Part shown: positions 1 through 10,002 of the stretch, piece after piece | Numbering within the stretch: position 1 is the stretch's first letter | Layout: each line of letters opens with the position of its first letter | Assembly: GCF_014202315.1 (NCBI RefSeq) | Contig: NZ_JACHGN010000024.1 | Coordinates: 115,883 to 179,882 of the forward strand | DNA from: Thermocatellispora tengchongensis | Lineage (GTDB): Bacteria > Actinomycetota > Actinomycetes > Streptosporangiales > Streptosporangiaceae | Length of the DNA: 64,000 nt | Direction: 5' to 3' | Notes under the pieces: model-generated | The model's input: only the letters and a program-made list of their open reading frames with translations | Databases searched by the model: none | Told to the model about the DNA's origin: nothing | Made by a program: the position numbers and the translations under genes

Positions 1-1
1 G

Positions 2-403
2 CTGCTCACGGCACTGGTCGATGACGGCCATGCCGTGCTCGCCGACCTCGACAGCGGGGACCCGGCGTCCGCCGGCGTCGCCAGGGACTTCACCCGGACG
101 ACACTGACGGGGTGGGGCCGGGACGAGAAGGTCTTCGACGCGCAGCTCGTCATCTCCGAGCTGGTCACCAACGCCATCCGCCATGCCGGCGGCCTGGTGC
201 AGGTCCGTCTCTTACGCGACGGTCAGCACGTTGCCTGCGTGGTAACCGATTCAAGCCAGGCGCTCCCGGTCATGACCGAGGACGACGACTGCTTCGCCGA
301 ATGCGGACGCGGGCTGCACCTCGTCGAGGCGCTGAGCGCCTGCTGGGGATGCATCGTGACAAAGGACCGGGGCAAGCTCGTCTGGGCCGTACTGAACCCC
401 TGA
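2..403 (+). CDS. ATP-binding anti-sigma-type protein, 5' partial
   Basis: The reading frame is open to the left edge of the window, so the gene may start outside it; the first in-window start is the GTG at 35. The C-terminal part is a GHKL/HATPase_c_2 domain: the N box ELVTNAIRHAG, a G1-like segment with VVTDSS, and the G2-like GRGLHLVEAL. This matches actinomycete RsbW-like serine kinase/anti-sigma proteins, either stand-alone or as the tail of a PP2C/SpoIIE phosphatase. The usual G1 aspartate/glycine pattern (DxGxG) is degenerate here. Partner and targets cannot be told from the sequence. Confidence 0.75.
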   Translation: MLTALVDDGHAVLADLDSGDPASAGVARDFTRTTLTGWGRDEKVFDAQLVISELVTNAIRHAGGLVQVRLLRDGQHVACVVTDSSQALPVMTEDDDCFAECGRGLHLVEALSACWGCIVTKDRGKLVWAVLNP

Positions 404-419
404 CGCCTCCCGCTGCGGG

Positions 420-2066
420 ATGATGTGCGGCATGTGGCACCTTCTGCCCGCCCCGCGGCACGCGGAGGCCGGGACCGGCGCGTACCGGCTCGACGTGGGC
501 GCGGGGATCGGCGGCGATCCCGACGCCGTGGCCGGGCTGCGCACGGCGCTGAGCGTCCTCGATTTGCGCCCTGACGGGCACGCGGCGGTCCGGGCCACCC
601 TCGATCCCGTCCTCGGCCCCGAGGGCTTCACGGTGGCCGTCAGCCCCGAGGGAATCGAGGTGCGGGCGGGAGACCGCGCGGGAGCGTTCTACGCGGGGCA
701 GGCGCTGCGGCAGATGGCGCCGCCCGACGCGTACCGGGCCGTCGCGGTGGGCGGCGGGTGGGACATCCCCTGCGGACGCGTCGAGGACCGTCCCTCGTAC
801 GCCTGGCGCGGCGCGATGCTCGACGTCGCCCGGCACTACCTGCCCAAACGCGAGATCCTCCGGATGATCGACATCATGGCGGCGCACCGGCTCAACCGGC
901 TGCACCTCCATCTGGCCGACGACCAGGGCTGGCGGGTGGAGAGCCGGGCGTTCCCCCGCCTGCACGAGGTGGGCTCCCACCGCCCCCGCACCGTGAGCAG
1001 CCACTACGGCGAGGAGCTCGCCTACGACGAGGTGCCGCACGGCGGCTACTACACCCTCGCCGACCTGGCCGAGATCGCCGCCTACGCGCACGACCGCGCG
1101 ATCGCGATCGTGCCCGAGATCGACGTGCCCGGCCACGCCTCCGCGCTGCTGGCCGCCTACCCCGAGTACGGCGCCCCCGGCTCGCCCGCCCGGGTCCTGG
1201 ACCGCTGGGGCATCTCCACCGCGCTGCTGTCGCCCCTGCCACCCACTGTGACATTTCTCACAGCGATCTTCGAGGAGATCCTTGACGCCACAGGGATCTC
1301 CGGCCGGCCGCCGGCGCACGTGCACATCGGCGGCGACGAATGCGTGCTCGACGCGTGGGCCGAGTCGGCGGAGATCACGGCGTACCAGCGGTCACTGGGC
1401 CTGGCCACCCCCGCCGAGCTGCACGCGTGGTTCCTGCGCCGCCTCGCCGACCTGCTCGCCGAGCGCGGCAGCCGGGCCGTGGTGTGGGACGAGGCGTTCG
1501 TCAGCGGCGCGCTGCGGCCCGACACCATCGTGATGCCCTGGCGCGGCCCCAAAGTAGGCCGCCGCGCCGCCGCGGCCGGGCACGACGTGGTGATGACCCC
1601 GGTGTTCCCGCTCTACTTCGACTACGCCGAGGCGGCCTCCGCCGACGAGCCGCGGGCCATCGGCGAGGCCATCACGGTGGCCGACGTCGCCGCCTTCCGC
1701 CCGGCGCCCGAATCGTGGACCGACGAGGAGGCCGCCCGGGTTCTCGGCGCCCAGTTCCAGCTCTGGAGCGAGCGCATCCCCGACGGCCGCACCCTCGACT
1801 ACCGCGCCTGGCCGCGCGGCTGCGCCCTGGCCGAGGTCACCTGGCACGGCCCGTCGCCCGACTTCGCCGCCTGGCTGCCCGCCCACCTGCGCAGGCTCGA
1901 CGCGTTCGGCGTGGAGTACCGCCCCCTTGACGGCCCCCGCCCCTGGCAGCGCGGCGGCGCGGGCCGGCGCGCCCACCGGCCCGGCGTGATCGACGTGGCC
2001 ACGGTGACCGCCCGGCTCGACCGCATGACCGAGGCGGCCGACTCCACCCGCCCGTCGATCCTGTGA
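420..2066 (+). CDS. beta-N-acetylhexosaminidase, glycoside hydrolase family 20
   Basis: The 548-residue protein has the two-domain layout of GH20 enzymes: an N-terminal alpha/beta GH20b domain (about residues 1-110) and a TIM-barrel catalytic domain (about 120-490). Family motifs are GAMLDVARHYLP, HLHLADDQGWR, VPEIDVPGHASALLAAYP, and the catalytic Asp-Glu pair in HIGGDE (D306-E307), followed by a conserved VVWDEA segment. GH20 enzymes remove terminal GlcNAc/GalNAc from chitooligosaccharides or glycoconjugates by substrate-assisted catalysis. No signal peptide is visible, so it probably acts in the cytoplasm on imported oligosaccharides. Starts at 420, 423 or 432 are equally possible because the ribosome binding site is weak. 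Confidence 0.9.
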   Translation: MMCGMWHLLPAPRHAEAGTGAYRLDVGAGIGGDPDAVAGLRTALSVLDLRPDGHAAVRATLDPVLGPEGFTVAVSPEGIEVRAGDRAGAFYAGQALRQMAPPDAYRAVAVGGGWDIPCGRVEDRPSYAWRGAMLDVARHYLPKREILRMIDIMAAHRLNRLHLHLADDQGWRVESRAFPRLHEVGSHRPRTVSSHYGEELAYDEVPHGGYYTLADLAEIAAYAHDRAIAIVPEIDVPGHASALLAAYPEYGAPGSPARVLDRWGISTALLSPLPPTVTFLTAIFEEILDATGISGRPPAHVHIGGDECVLDAWAESAEITAYQRSLGLATPAELHAWFLRRLADLLAERGSRAVVWDEAFVSGALRPDTIVMPWRGPKVGRRAAAAGHDVVMTPVFPLYFDYAEAASADEPRAIGEAITVADVAAFRPAPESWTDEEAARVLGAQFQLWSERIPDGRTLDYRAWPRGCALAEVTWHGPSPDFAAWLPAHLRRLDAFGVEYRPLDGPRPWQRGGAGRRAHRPGVIDVATVTARLDRMTEAADSTRPSIL

Positions 2067-2208
2067 CCACCACAGAGACCACCACAGAGACCACCACGGA
2101 CGCGGCGACGCCGCGCGCTGCCGCATGCGGGGCGCGGCGCTCACCGGCTCATGCCGGGTGGCGGCGCTCACCGGCCGCTGGCGGCGTTCACCGGCCCCGG
2201 GCGGCGCC
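2066..2208. repeat. short tandem repeats between GH20 gene and pyrD
   Basis: The 140-base gap between the convergent GH20 and pyrD genes starts with three tandem copies of a 12-base unit (ACCACCACAGAG, from 2066 to about 2101). It continues with four imperfect copies of a GGCGGCGCTCACCGGC-like unit (about 2131-2229) that runs into the pyrD 3' end. No gene or convincing terminator was seen. Confidence 0.6.
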
Positions 2209-3312
<1,104 letters not shown>

Positions 3313-3338
3313 TACCGCCGCGCCCGGCGGCCCTCAGC

Positions 3339-4262
3339 TCAGGTCAGGTAGTTCGCCACGCCCTCGGCGAGCGACCGGGCGATCTTCTGGCGGAAGGACG
3401 CGCTGCGGAACTTGGCCGCCTCGCCCGGATTGCGCATGTTGCCGCACTCGATGAACACCTTGGGCACCGTGGACAGGTTGAGCCCGCCCAGGTCGTCGCG
3501 GAAGTCGAGCGCCTTGTCGCCGATGTAGGTCGAGTACGGCAGCCCGGTGCCGTCGCGGAAGGCGTCGCGCACGTCGATGCCGAGCCTGCGCGAGGCCCCG
3601 ACCACCTTGTCCACCGGCCCGTTGATCTTCTTGGGCATGATGACGTGGAAGCCGCGGTCGCTCGGCCTGGCGCCGTCGGCGTGCACCGAGATCGCGGCGT
3701 CGGCCTTGGCCCTGTTGCCGATCGCCGCGCGCTCGGTGATGCACGGCCCCACGCCGGAGTTGTCGGACCGGGTGAGCTTCACCGTGGCGCCCTGCGCCCG
3801 CAGGAGCTTGGCCAGCCGCTGCGAGACGTCCCAGGTGAAGGCGGCCTCGGAGTAGCCGTCGCCGGTCGAGGTGCCGGTCGTGTCGCACGGCTTGCGCTTG
3901 GTGAGCACGTTCACCGGCCGGTTGATCACGTCGGGCCGCTTGTAGTTCAGGCCGTTGTGCCCCGGATCGATCACCACGACCTTGCCCGCGAGCGGCTTGG
4001 CGGCGGTGTCGCCATCGCGCCCCGCGCCATCGCGCCCCGCGCCATCGCGCCCCGCGCCATCGCTTCCCGCGCCCGAGCCGGGCTGCGGCGCGGCCGGCTC
4101 GGCCGGGGACGTGCGCTCGGCGGCGTCCACGCCCTGCGCCTCGGGACCGCCCCGGGTGGCGGACGGGGGCGCCGTGGCGGCGCCGTTCGCCGTGCCTCCG
4201 CAGGCGGTGGCCGTCAGCCCGCCCAGCGCGAGCAACGCCGCCGCGACCGCTCGACTCTTCAC
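3339..4262 (-). CDS. N-acetylmuramoyl-L-alanine amidase (Amidase_3) lipoprotein
   Basis: A 307-residue exported zinc amidase that cleaves the bond between MurNAc and L-Ala in peptidoglycan. Residues 1-21 are a lipoprotein signal ending at a plausible lipobox cysteine (C21). A low-complexity linker (about residues 22-90) includes three copies of the pentapeptide GAGRD, encoded by a 15-base tandem repeat at about 4014-4060. The catalytic domain shows VVIDPGHNG (zinc His), the GYSEAAFTWDVSQ glutamate, AISVHADGA (second zinc His) and VFIECGNMRNPGEAAKF (catalytic Glu). The linker repeat is in frame, so copy-number change would alter linker length without breaking the enzyme. Confidence 0.9.
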   Translation of the reverse strand: MKSRAVAAALLALGGLTATACGGTANGAATAPPSATRGGPEAQGVDAAERTSPAEPAAPQPGSGAGSDGAGRDGAGRDGAGRDGDTAAKPLAGKVVVIDPGHNGLNYKRPDVINRPVNVLTKRKPCDTTGTSTGDGYSEAAFTWDVSQRLAKLLRAQGATVKLTRSDNSGVGPCITERAAIGNRAKADAAISVHADGARPSDRGFHVIMPKKINGPVDKVVGASRRLGIDVRDAFRDGTGLPYSTYIGDKALDFRDDLGGLNLSTVPKVFIECGNMRNPGEAAKFRSASFRQKIARSLAEGVANYLT

Positions 4263-4368
4263 TGCGTCCCCCTCGAAACCATCGACCCGTGGAAGCGTCA
4301 GCTACCCAACTTACGTGGCCTGATGAGGTGAACGTGGCCTAACGCCCCGATCCGGGGCCCGGATGCGG

Positions 4369-4626
4369 CTATCCGCCGACGCGCTCGCCGACCTCCTGCT
4401 TCTGCCGGTGCAGCAGAGCGGCCAGCTCGTGCGCGTCCTCGGCGTCGAGGCCGAGCACCACCCGCGGGCGCCCCCAGGGGTGGTCGATGGAGTGGGCGAC
4501 GTAGCTGGCCACCGACTCGGCCAGGCTCTCGCCCTCCCGGCCCCGGGCCGTACGCCAAAGGCTCCAGGCCCGTTCGAGCTCCGCCGCCGCGCGCTGGGCG
4601 CAGGACACCAGTTCTGGATCACGCAT
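4369..4626 (-). CDS. small conserved hypothetical protein
   Basis: An 85-residue protein starting at the ATG at 4626 behind a strong GGGGGG-type ribosome binding site. It begins MRDPELVSCAQRAAAELERAW and is mostly helical and charged (segments WSLWRTARGREGESLAES and AEDAHELAALLHRQ). No enzymatic motif, membrane segment or signal peptide is visible. I do not recognise a named family. It lies between the amidase and the LacI regulator on the same strand, with gaps of about 105 and 255 bases, so it is probably transcribed alone. Confidence 0.65.
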   Translation of the reverse strand: MRDPELVSCAQRAAAELERAWSLWRTARGREGESLAESVASYVAHSIDHPWGRPRVVLGLDAEDAHELAALLHRQKQEVGERVGG

Positions 4627-4881
4627 ACTGTGACACCCCCCGGTCAGACGGCGACCGTTCACCCGGCGGGCACGCTGGCGCCCCTCCTCGCTGCCTCCGT
4701 GACAAGCGAGCGGTCCGGTCCCCGGGACACCGGGGATTCCGGCCGGGCGGCCCGCAGGGGGTCGTCGTCACCGTCCGAGTGAACACCAGGGGTGCCGGGC
4801 CGCTCACCGGGATTACCCAGCCTTGGCCATCTCCGGAGACGCCCCCGACCCGTCGCGGTCGCGGCCGGGGGCGACGGCGGG

Positions 4882-5970
4882 TCACGCGGACGCGGCGGGG
4901 CCGGTGCTGCGGCGTACGACGAGCTTGGGCGTCACCTGACGGCGGCGCGCGCTCTTGCCCGGATCGCCGATGCGGTCGCTGAGCAGCGCCGCCGCCGATC
5001 GGCCCATGGCACGGCGCGGCTGGTCCACCGTGGTGAGGGAGATGTGGTGCACCCCGGACAGGTGGGTGTTGTCGTAGCCGATCACCGACAGGTCTTCGGG
5101 CACCCGCAGGCCCAGTTCGCTGGCCGCGGCGAGCACGCCGAGGGCCACCATGTCGTTCGCGGCGAAGATCGCGGTCGGGCGCGGGTCGCGGCCGAGCAGG
5201 CTCGCCGCCGCCTGCCTGCCGCCCTCCTCGGTGGAGTCGCCGTGCTCGACCATGATGTACGGCGCGAGCGCGTGCCTGCGCATCGCCACGAGGTACCCCT
5301 CGCACCGGTACCTGGCCGACGACGACCGCGCGCCCTCGATGTGCGCGATCCGGCGGTGCCCGAGCTGGACCAGGTGGTCCACCGCGAGCCGCGCGCCCAT
5401 CTCGTCGTCGTCCACGACGATGTCCACGCCCTCCAGGTCGGTGTCACGCTCCCCGACGACCACGGTCGGCGTGTACGAGGTGGCCTCCACCAGCGTGTCG
5501 CTGGTCGGCGCGATGCCGAGCAGCACCAGGCCGTCCACGCGGAGTTCGAGGAACGCCTCCACGGCCTCGTCCTCCAGCGCCGGCTCCCACTGGCTGTTGC
5601 CGATCAGCAGGCGCAGCCCGTCGCCGTGCAGGCTCTCCTGGAGCCCGTCCAGGAACTCGGCGTAGAACGGGTTGTGCAGGTCCGCGACGAGCGCGCCGAC
5701 GAGGTGCGTCCTGCCCTCGACCAGGCTGCGCGCGACCGCGTTGGGCCGGTAGCCGAGCTCTCTCGCCGCTTGCAGCACGGCCTGCCGCCGGTGCTCGCTG
5801 ACATGCGGCGAGCCGCGTAACACCAGGGAGACCAGCGATTTGGAGACACCGGCTCGCTCGGCGACGTTTCGGATGGTGGGCCGGGGACGCGGGCCGTAGG
5901 CGTCGGACGTGACGGCCTCGGCCACATCCCGGGCACGGGCGGTGGTGGTGTTGACGGGCGGTCCTGACAT
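4882..5970 (-). CDS. LacI-family transcriptional regulator
   Basis: A 362-residue repressor. The ATG at 5970 is chosen because a GGGGAG ribosome binding site precedes it by the right distance. The LacI helix-turn-helix is at about residues 31-75 (TIRNVAERAGVSKSLVSLVL, then the hinge ELGYRPNAVARSL). The rest is a periplasmic-binding-protein-like sensor (VGALVADLHNPFYAEFLDGL, DGLVLLGIAP, FAANDMVALGVL, VIGYDNTHLSG, TTVDQPRRAMG). LacI regulators normally bind a sugar or nucleoside, but no transport or sugar operon is adjacent, so the ligand is unknown. The TetR gene is divergent, 232 bases away. Confidence 0.9.
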   Translation of the reverse strand: MSGPPVNTTTARARDVAEAVTSDAYGPRPRPTIRNVAERAGVSKSLVSLVLRGSPHVSEHRRQAVLQAARELGYRPNAVARSLVEGRTHLVGALVADLHNPFYAEFLDGLQESLHGDGLRLLIGNSQWEPALEDEAVEAFLELRVDGLVLLGIAPTSDTLVEATSYTPTVVVGERDTDLEGVDIVVDDDEMGARLAVDHLVQLGHRRIAHIEGARSSSARYRCEGYLVAMRRHALAPYIMVEHGDSTEEGGRQAAASLLGRDPRPTAIFAANDMVALGVLAAASELGLRVPEDLSVIGYDNTHLSGVHHISLTTVDQPRRAMGRSAAALLSDRIGDPGKSARRRQVTPKLVVRRSTGPAASA

Positions 5971-6202
5971 GTGTCTCCCCGCGAGGCGTGGATGGGCACC
6001 TGCCACACCAAACGATCGAGATCCGCACAGGGTACGGCCCAGTTCGGCAGAACCCGGGTTTTCAGCCGGTCTGACCGCGCGGGCGCGACGCGGCGTATCC
6101 GATCATCAGCAGCGCGTCGCGCGGCCGTACGCGGCGGCTCCCCGCGGTCGCGCTAAGTGATCACCACGTTGGGGCTGCCACGCACCGGCTAGTGTCTGGG
6201 TT

Positions 6203-6907
6203 GTGGCTCCGACTTCCGAAGCCGCCGAGCGGGACGGCCCGATGTCCGCCGGCGCCCGGCCTGCGCGCCGCAGGCTCAGCGTCGATCGGCGTCGCGAGGA
6301 ACTCATGGCGGCGGCACTCGAACTGTTCAGCAAACGCGACGCCGAGGACGTCTCCATCGACGACGTGGCCACCGCGGCCGGCGCCTCCCGCGCCCTGGTC
6401 TACCACTACTTCGGCGGCAAGCAGGAACTCTACGTCGCCGCCCTGAAGAGTGCCGCCGCCCAGCTAGAAGAGCGCCTACGCCCCCAGGACTCCCCCCAGG
6501 CCCCCCGCCGCCCCCTCGACGAACTGGCCGCCGGCCTGTCCCGCTACTTCGACTTCGTCGAGGAACACGCCGCCGGCTTCGCCGCCCTCCTCCGCGGCGG
6601 CCCCGCGAACCGCAGCGGCGAAGTGGGCGAGATCGTCGATGGCGTACGCAGGCGCCTGTTCCGCCTGATCGTCAAGCAGATGCGCGTCCCGGAGCCCACC
6701 CCGGCCCTACGCGTCACCCTGAGATCCTGGATCGCGTCGGTGGAGACAGCGGGCCTGGACTGGCTGGAACACCGCGACATGGACCGAGCCACCCTGGAAC
6801 AGCTGCTCGTCGCCCAAATGATCGCCCTCCTCCGCGCCGCCACCACCCACACCCCCGAAGCCACCGAGATCCTCACCACCCTGATCCCCGACCCCCCATC
6901 CCCCTGA
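6203..6907 (+). CDS. TetR-family transcriptional regulator
   Basis: A 234-residue protein with a TetR_N helix-turn-helix at about residues 25-75 (RRREELMAAALELFSKRDAE, DDVATAAGASRALVYHYFGG KQELY), followed by a helical ligand-binding domain. The GTG at 6203 is used; it lies just downstream of a TAGTGT hexamer and may be leaderless. An ATG at 6242 is an alternative. The second half shows unusually C-rich codon runs, unlike the first. The target is unknown: the gene is divergent from the LacI regulator and followed by 1.5 kb without genes. Confidence 0.88.
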   Translation: MAPTSEAAERDGPMSAGARPARRRLSVDRRREELMAAALELFSKRDAEDVSIDDVATAAGASRALVYHYFGGKQELYVAALKSAAAQLEERLRPQDSPQAPRRPLDELAAGLSRYFDFVEEHAAGFAALLRGGPANRSGEVGEIVDGVRRRLFRLIVKQMRVPEPTPALRVTLRSWIASVETAGLDWLEHRDMDRATLEQLLVAQMIALLRAATTHTPEATEILTTLIPDPPSP

Positions 6908-6977
6908 CGCCCCTTCGTCCACACCCCAGCGTCGGCATCGTGGTGCAGGTGAAACGGCCCAGCACGCCCGCGCCGTC

Positions 6978-7288
6978 GATGCGTCCGCGGGCCCGCCCGG
7001 CCTACCGGCGCGGTCGTCAACCTTCCTCAGGGGCACTGCGGCCGGCTCACCCCACCCGGCCGGTCATACCCACCGTCTCCGGTACACCGGGCGCCGGGCC
7101 GGGGGCAGGCGGTGTGTGAGGGGGGATCGCGGATGCGTTCGCGGCACGCCCGTCAGACTGGCGCGGTCGTCAGCCTTCCTCAGGGGCATGGCGCTCGGCC
7201 CGCTCCACCCGGCGGGGCATGTCCACCGTCTCCGGCGCACCGTCGCCGGGCTTTGTGGCAGGCGGTGTGTGAGGGGGCCGGGATCGCC
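6978..7288. repeat. imperfect tandem duplication of about 153-158 bp
   Basis: Unit 1 (6978-7130) and unit 2 (7131-7288) both begin GATGCGT and share CGGTCGTCA(A/G)CCTTCCTCAG, CACCGTCTCCGG and GGCAGGCGGTGTGTGAGGGG in the same order and spacing. Neither unit contains a conserved open frame, so this is a DNA-level duplication rather than a duplicated gene. Confidence 0.75.
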
Positions 7289-7316
7289 ACATGCCTTGCA
7301 GTCTGGTGGCTGCGAG

Positions 7317-7435
7317 GTGCTTCGCGGTGTGGCGGCTGTGCGGTGCTTGGGGGTGTGGCGGCTGTGCGGCGTCGGCGGTGTGGCGGCTGTGCGGCGTCGG
7401 CGGTGTGGCGGTTGCGGGGCGCTGGCGGTGTAGCG
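7317..7435. repeat. 25-26 bp tandem repeat series
   Basis: Four consecutive units carry GGTGTGGCGGCTGTGCG or a close variant, separated by GTGCTT(C/G)GGG or GCGTCGGC spacers, giving a period of 25-26 bases. The last unit decays into GGTGTAGCG. No coding role is apparent. Confidence 0.65.
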
Positions 7436-8429
7436 CCGCGAGGCGCTTGGTCGTGTGCGCCTACCGGACGCCTGGCCCTCTCGCGCCCGCGTGGCACCTG
7501 ACGCGCCGTCTCGTGCTCGCGCGGCACCTGACCCGCCGTCTCGCGTTGGCGTCGTGCCTGACGCGCCCCCTGGTGCCGCCTCCGGGGCGCGCGGCATCTG
7601 GTGCTGTGTCGCGTGCCACGTAGGGGCAGGTGCGATGCTTGCCCGCGCGGGTTCTGGTGGGGGCGGCCAGGAATCCGGAAACTCGCGCGCGTCGGGTCAC
7701 GCACCCCTCGGCGGCTCTGGTGTGGGTATCGCGTGCGCGTGACGGCCTGTGTTCGTGCCTGCGCCTGCCGCTCTGGCCGGGCTGTATTCCGGCCCCGCCA
7801 CGGCGCCCGCCTGCACTGCGTGCGCCCCGTCGCGCCCACGTGAGCCACGTGCGGTGGGGTGGGGCGGGTGCGGCCCTTCGCCGCCCGCGCCCGCGTGCCC
7901 CGTGGGCTGCCTCTGCCAGGTGCGTCCCGTGCGCCCCTCTGCGCCGGGCGCCTGTGCGCCTGTGCACCGGGGCCCCTGTGCGCCGCGTGTCCCGTGCCGC
8001 GGTCCCGTCCGCGCGCCTGGGCTGCGTGTGCGCCTGGGCTGGGTGGCCCGCCTGCGCGGGGCCTGCCTGGGCTGGGTGGCCCGCCTGCGCTGGGTGCCGT
8101 CACAGTCTGTGCCCGGGGCTCAGTGCGTGGCCGTGTACGCACGCGCGTCACACTCTGTGTCCGCCTGGGCTCCGGCCGGACGACGTCGGCCGGAGGGGGC
8201 CCGCCCGGTGTGCGCTGGGCGGCTCGGGGAGAGCCGGGACGGGCGGGCGGCTAGGGTGTCATGCTCGGTGTGACGTCGGCCGGAGGGGTGGTGGGGACCT
8301 TGGGGGCGATATGGCGCGCGTTCGGCCGGGCGCCGGGCGGGCGGCGCCTGGGTCCGCGGCCGGCGCGCTCACATCGATGGAGATGACGCGAGCGCGCCGA
8401 AATCCCCCCTGGTCGAGATGGTCCCCAAC

Positions 8430-8633
8430 CTATTCGGAGCGCTGCTGTGGGATGCCCGCGAGCAGCGCCCGGACCTCGGTCTCGCGGTATCGCCTGTGAC
8501 CGCCGAGGGTTCTGATCGACGTCAACTTGCCCGCCTTGGCCCACCGCGTGACGGTCTTGGGGTCTACGCGGAACATGGTGGCGACCTCTGCGGGCGTGAG
8601 CAATGGCTCGGCCTCGGGTGTACGAGCTGACAT
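8430..8633 (-). CDS. bldC: BldC, MerR-like developmental regulator
   Basis: A 67-residue protein consisting of little more than a MerR-type winged helix-turn-helix: LLTPAEVATMFRVDPKTVTR, then WAKAGKLTSIRTLGGHRRYR, ending GIPQQRSE. This is nearly the sequence of Streptomyces BldC, which binds direct repeats cooperatively and delays the onset of sporulation. The start is the ATG at 8633 (MSARTPEAEP) with GGAGGAGAGG upstream; a longer open frame to 8768 would add 45 residues absent from the family. The neighbouring unknown gene and amino-acid dehydrogenase also match the Streptomyces order. Confidence 0.97.
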   Translation of the reverse strand: MSARTPEAEPLLTPAEVATMFRVDPKTVTRWAKAGKLTSIRTLGGHRRYRETEVRALLAGIPQQRSE

Positions 8634-8957
8634 TTGTGCGGCCTCTCCTCCGTGGTGGACCGGCGAGCGATCCTGCGACTGCTGTTGCGCTTGCGTCACG
8701 GATGTCCCCTTATGGCCCTTCGCGTGCGGCTTTTCCAGGCCATATGCGGCATCACCCGATGTGACCATACAGCCACGTAGAGCGATTGGCGAGTCCTTCT
8801 AGGGCCCAACTCCATGTCCACGTGGTGATGTCACGCTCGGTGATTCTAGCGACACGTTTCGTGGTATCGCAGTGAAAACGGCAAACTACTCAGTTCGCAG
8901 AAGCGCGCCGGGGGCTCACCTGACCAACCGATGCAGGTCAGAGGGATGATTTGGGGC
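8634..8957. promoter_or_regulatory. bldC upstream region
   Basis: The 324 bases between the bldC start and the end of the next gene contain no ORF of note. On the minus strand a candidate -10 TAGAAT lies at 8848-8843 with a weak TGCGAT -35 about 17 bases further upstream. If used, this would give a long bldC leader of roughly 200 bases. The promoter is inferred only. Confidence 0.35.
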
Positions 8958-9884
8958 TCAGTTGGCAGATTCCAGGAGCTGTATCGACTTCCACCTGAGG
9001 ATCACCCTCTGATACATGGCGAACGCAAGTTCTTGCTGACCCGTCTCTAAACCGGTCAGAGCCGCCGCCAGCTCCGCCACCGACTGGTCGGAGCGCAGGG
9101 TCTCGTCGTCCATCAGGTGCACCAGGCCGCCGTAGTCGAGCTCGACCAGGGAGTGGGGATGGAACTCCTCCAGCCACCGGGCCACCTGCTCGACCTCGGC
9201 CGCGGTCGCCACCTCGCCGGCGTAGCGGCGGATCACCGACAGTGCGCGGGCCGCCCGCTTGCGCGCCTGGCCCATGGAGGTGACGTACAGGAGGTTGCGC
9301 ATGGGCGCGGTGGTGGTGGAGCCGGGCTCCTGGGGGCCGGTGGGGGGCTGGTCGGCGCCGTTGCCCCCGGCGGGGCCGGGCTTGCCGTCGGCGCCCTTGC
9401 CGTCGAGCACGAGCCAGCGCTCGGCGGCGTCGAAGGGCACGAACCAGGCCGTGGGCACGTGCCAGGTGGTGGTGTGGATGTAGGTGCGCAGCGCCGCCGA
9501 GCCGCCGCGCTGCTTGTAGCGGTCGAAGTCGTCGGCGGTCTGCTCCACGATCGCCTTGGGCAGGAACCGGTCCATCACCTTGAGCGGGGTCGTGCCGCGC
9601 AGGCGGGAGAAGGCCAGCCAGGAGCGCAGCCTGCTCTGCCACGGGCAGACGTACAGCACGTCGTCCACCCGGCGCAGGTAGGCGTTGGGCGACTCCTGGG
9701 CGGGAGCGGGCAGGGGCGGGATGCTCAGCAGTCGGCGGACCGACTCGCCGTGCTCGGCCTGCAGCGCGGTGGCGCGGCGCGGCCGGTCACGGGAGGCCGC
9801 ATAGGCGGTCCAGATCTTTCGCTCTTGCTCGGAGAACGCGCTGAGCGGCTCGTAGACGCGAAGGTACGCGGCATAGGGCAGCAC
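8958..9884 (-). CDS. conserved actinobacterial protein of unknown function
   Basis: A 308-residue protein beginning [17 protein letters not shown]. Recognisable features are a basic N-terminal third with [18 protein letters not shown], a [11 protein letters not shown] segment in the middle, a Gly/Pro-rich linker at about residues 165-195, and a helical C-terminal half ([20 protein letters not shown]). There is no signal peptide or membrane helix. The family is found next to bldC in other actinomycetes, from memory of gene order, but its role is not known to me. It starts with a GTG at 9884, has no clear ribosome binding site and may be leaderless. It is divergent from the valine dehydrogenase gene. 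Confidence 0.8.
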   Translation of the reverse strand: MLPYAAYLRVYEPLSAFSEQERKIWTAYAASRDRPRRATALQAEHGESVRRLLSIPPLPAPAQESPNAYLRRVDDVLYVCPWQSRLRSWLAFSRLRGTTPLKVMDRFLPKAIVEQTADDFDRYKQRGGSAALRTYIHTTTWHVPTAWFVPFDAAERWLVLDGKGADGKPGPAGGNGADQPPTGPQEPGSTTTAPMRNLLYVTSMGQARKRAARALSVIRRYAGEVATAAEVEQVARWLEEFHPHSLVELDYGGLVHLMDDETLRSDQSVAELAAALTGLETGQQELAFAMYQRVILRWKSIQLLESAN

Positions 9885-9960
9885 GATGGCATCGTGTCAT
9901 GAAGGACCCTCTGTTGTCCGGTCTCACCGGCTCGCTTGTGGATACGCTGAGAGTGATCTC

Positions 9961-9981
9961 CCGCCGCGCAAGGAGCGGCGG
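9961..9981 (+). promoter_or_regulatory. hairpin in the leader of the amino-acid dehydrogenase gene
   Basis: A 7-bp inverted repeat, CCGCCGC and GCGGCGG around a GCAAGGA loop, sits about 20 bases before the GTG start and just ahead of the GGGAG ribosome binding site. It could affect translation or simply be leader structure. Confidence 0.35.
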
Positions 9982-10002
9982 ACCGGACCGGGAGTCACCA
10001 CA

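Larger units (their letters stand above)
6908..8429. other. gene-free, repeat-rich region
   Basis: About 1.5 kb with no believable gene. Long open frames exist on both strands, but their translations are low-complexity Arg/Ala/Pro or Cys/Val/Gly sequence with no domain. The stretch holds a 153-base imperfect tandem duplication (6978-7288), a 25-26-base GGTGTGGCGGCTGTGCG repeat series (7317-7435), further GCGCGGCACCTGAC-type repeats (about 7490-7575) and two copies of GCCTGGGCTGGGTGGCCCGC (about 8035-8090). The plus strand is markedly G+T-rich between about 7290 and 8200. Confidence 0.6.

Noticed and set aside
7180..8151. 323-codon minus-strand open frame in the repeat-rich region
   Set aside because: The translation is Arg/Pro/Ala low complexity with no domain; it exists because stops are rare in this composition.
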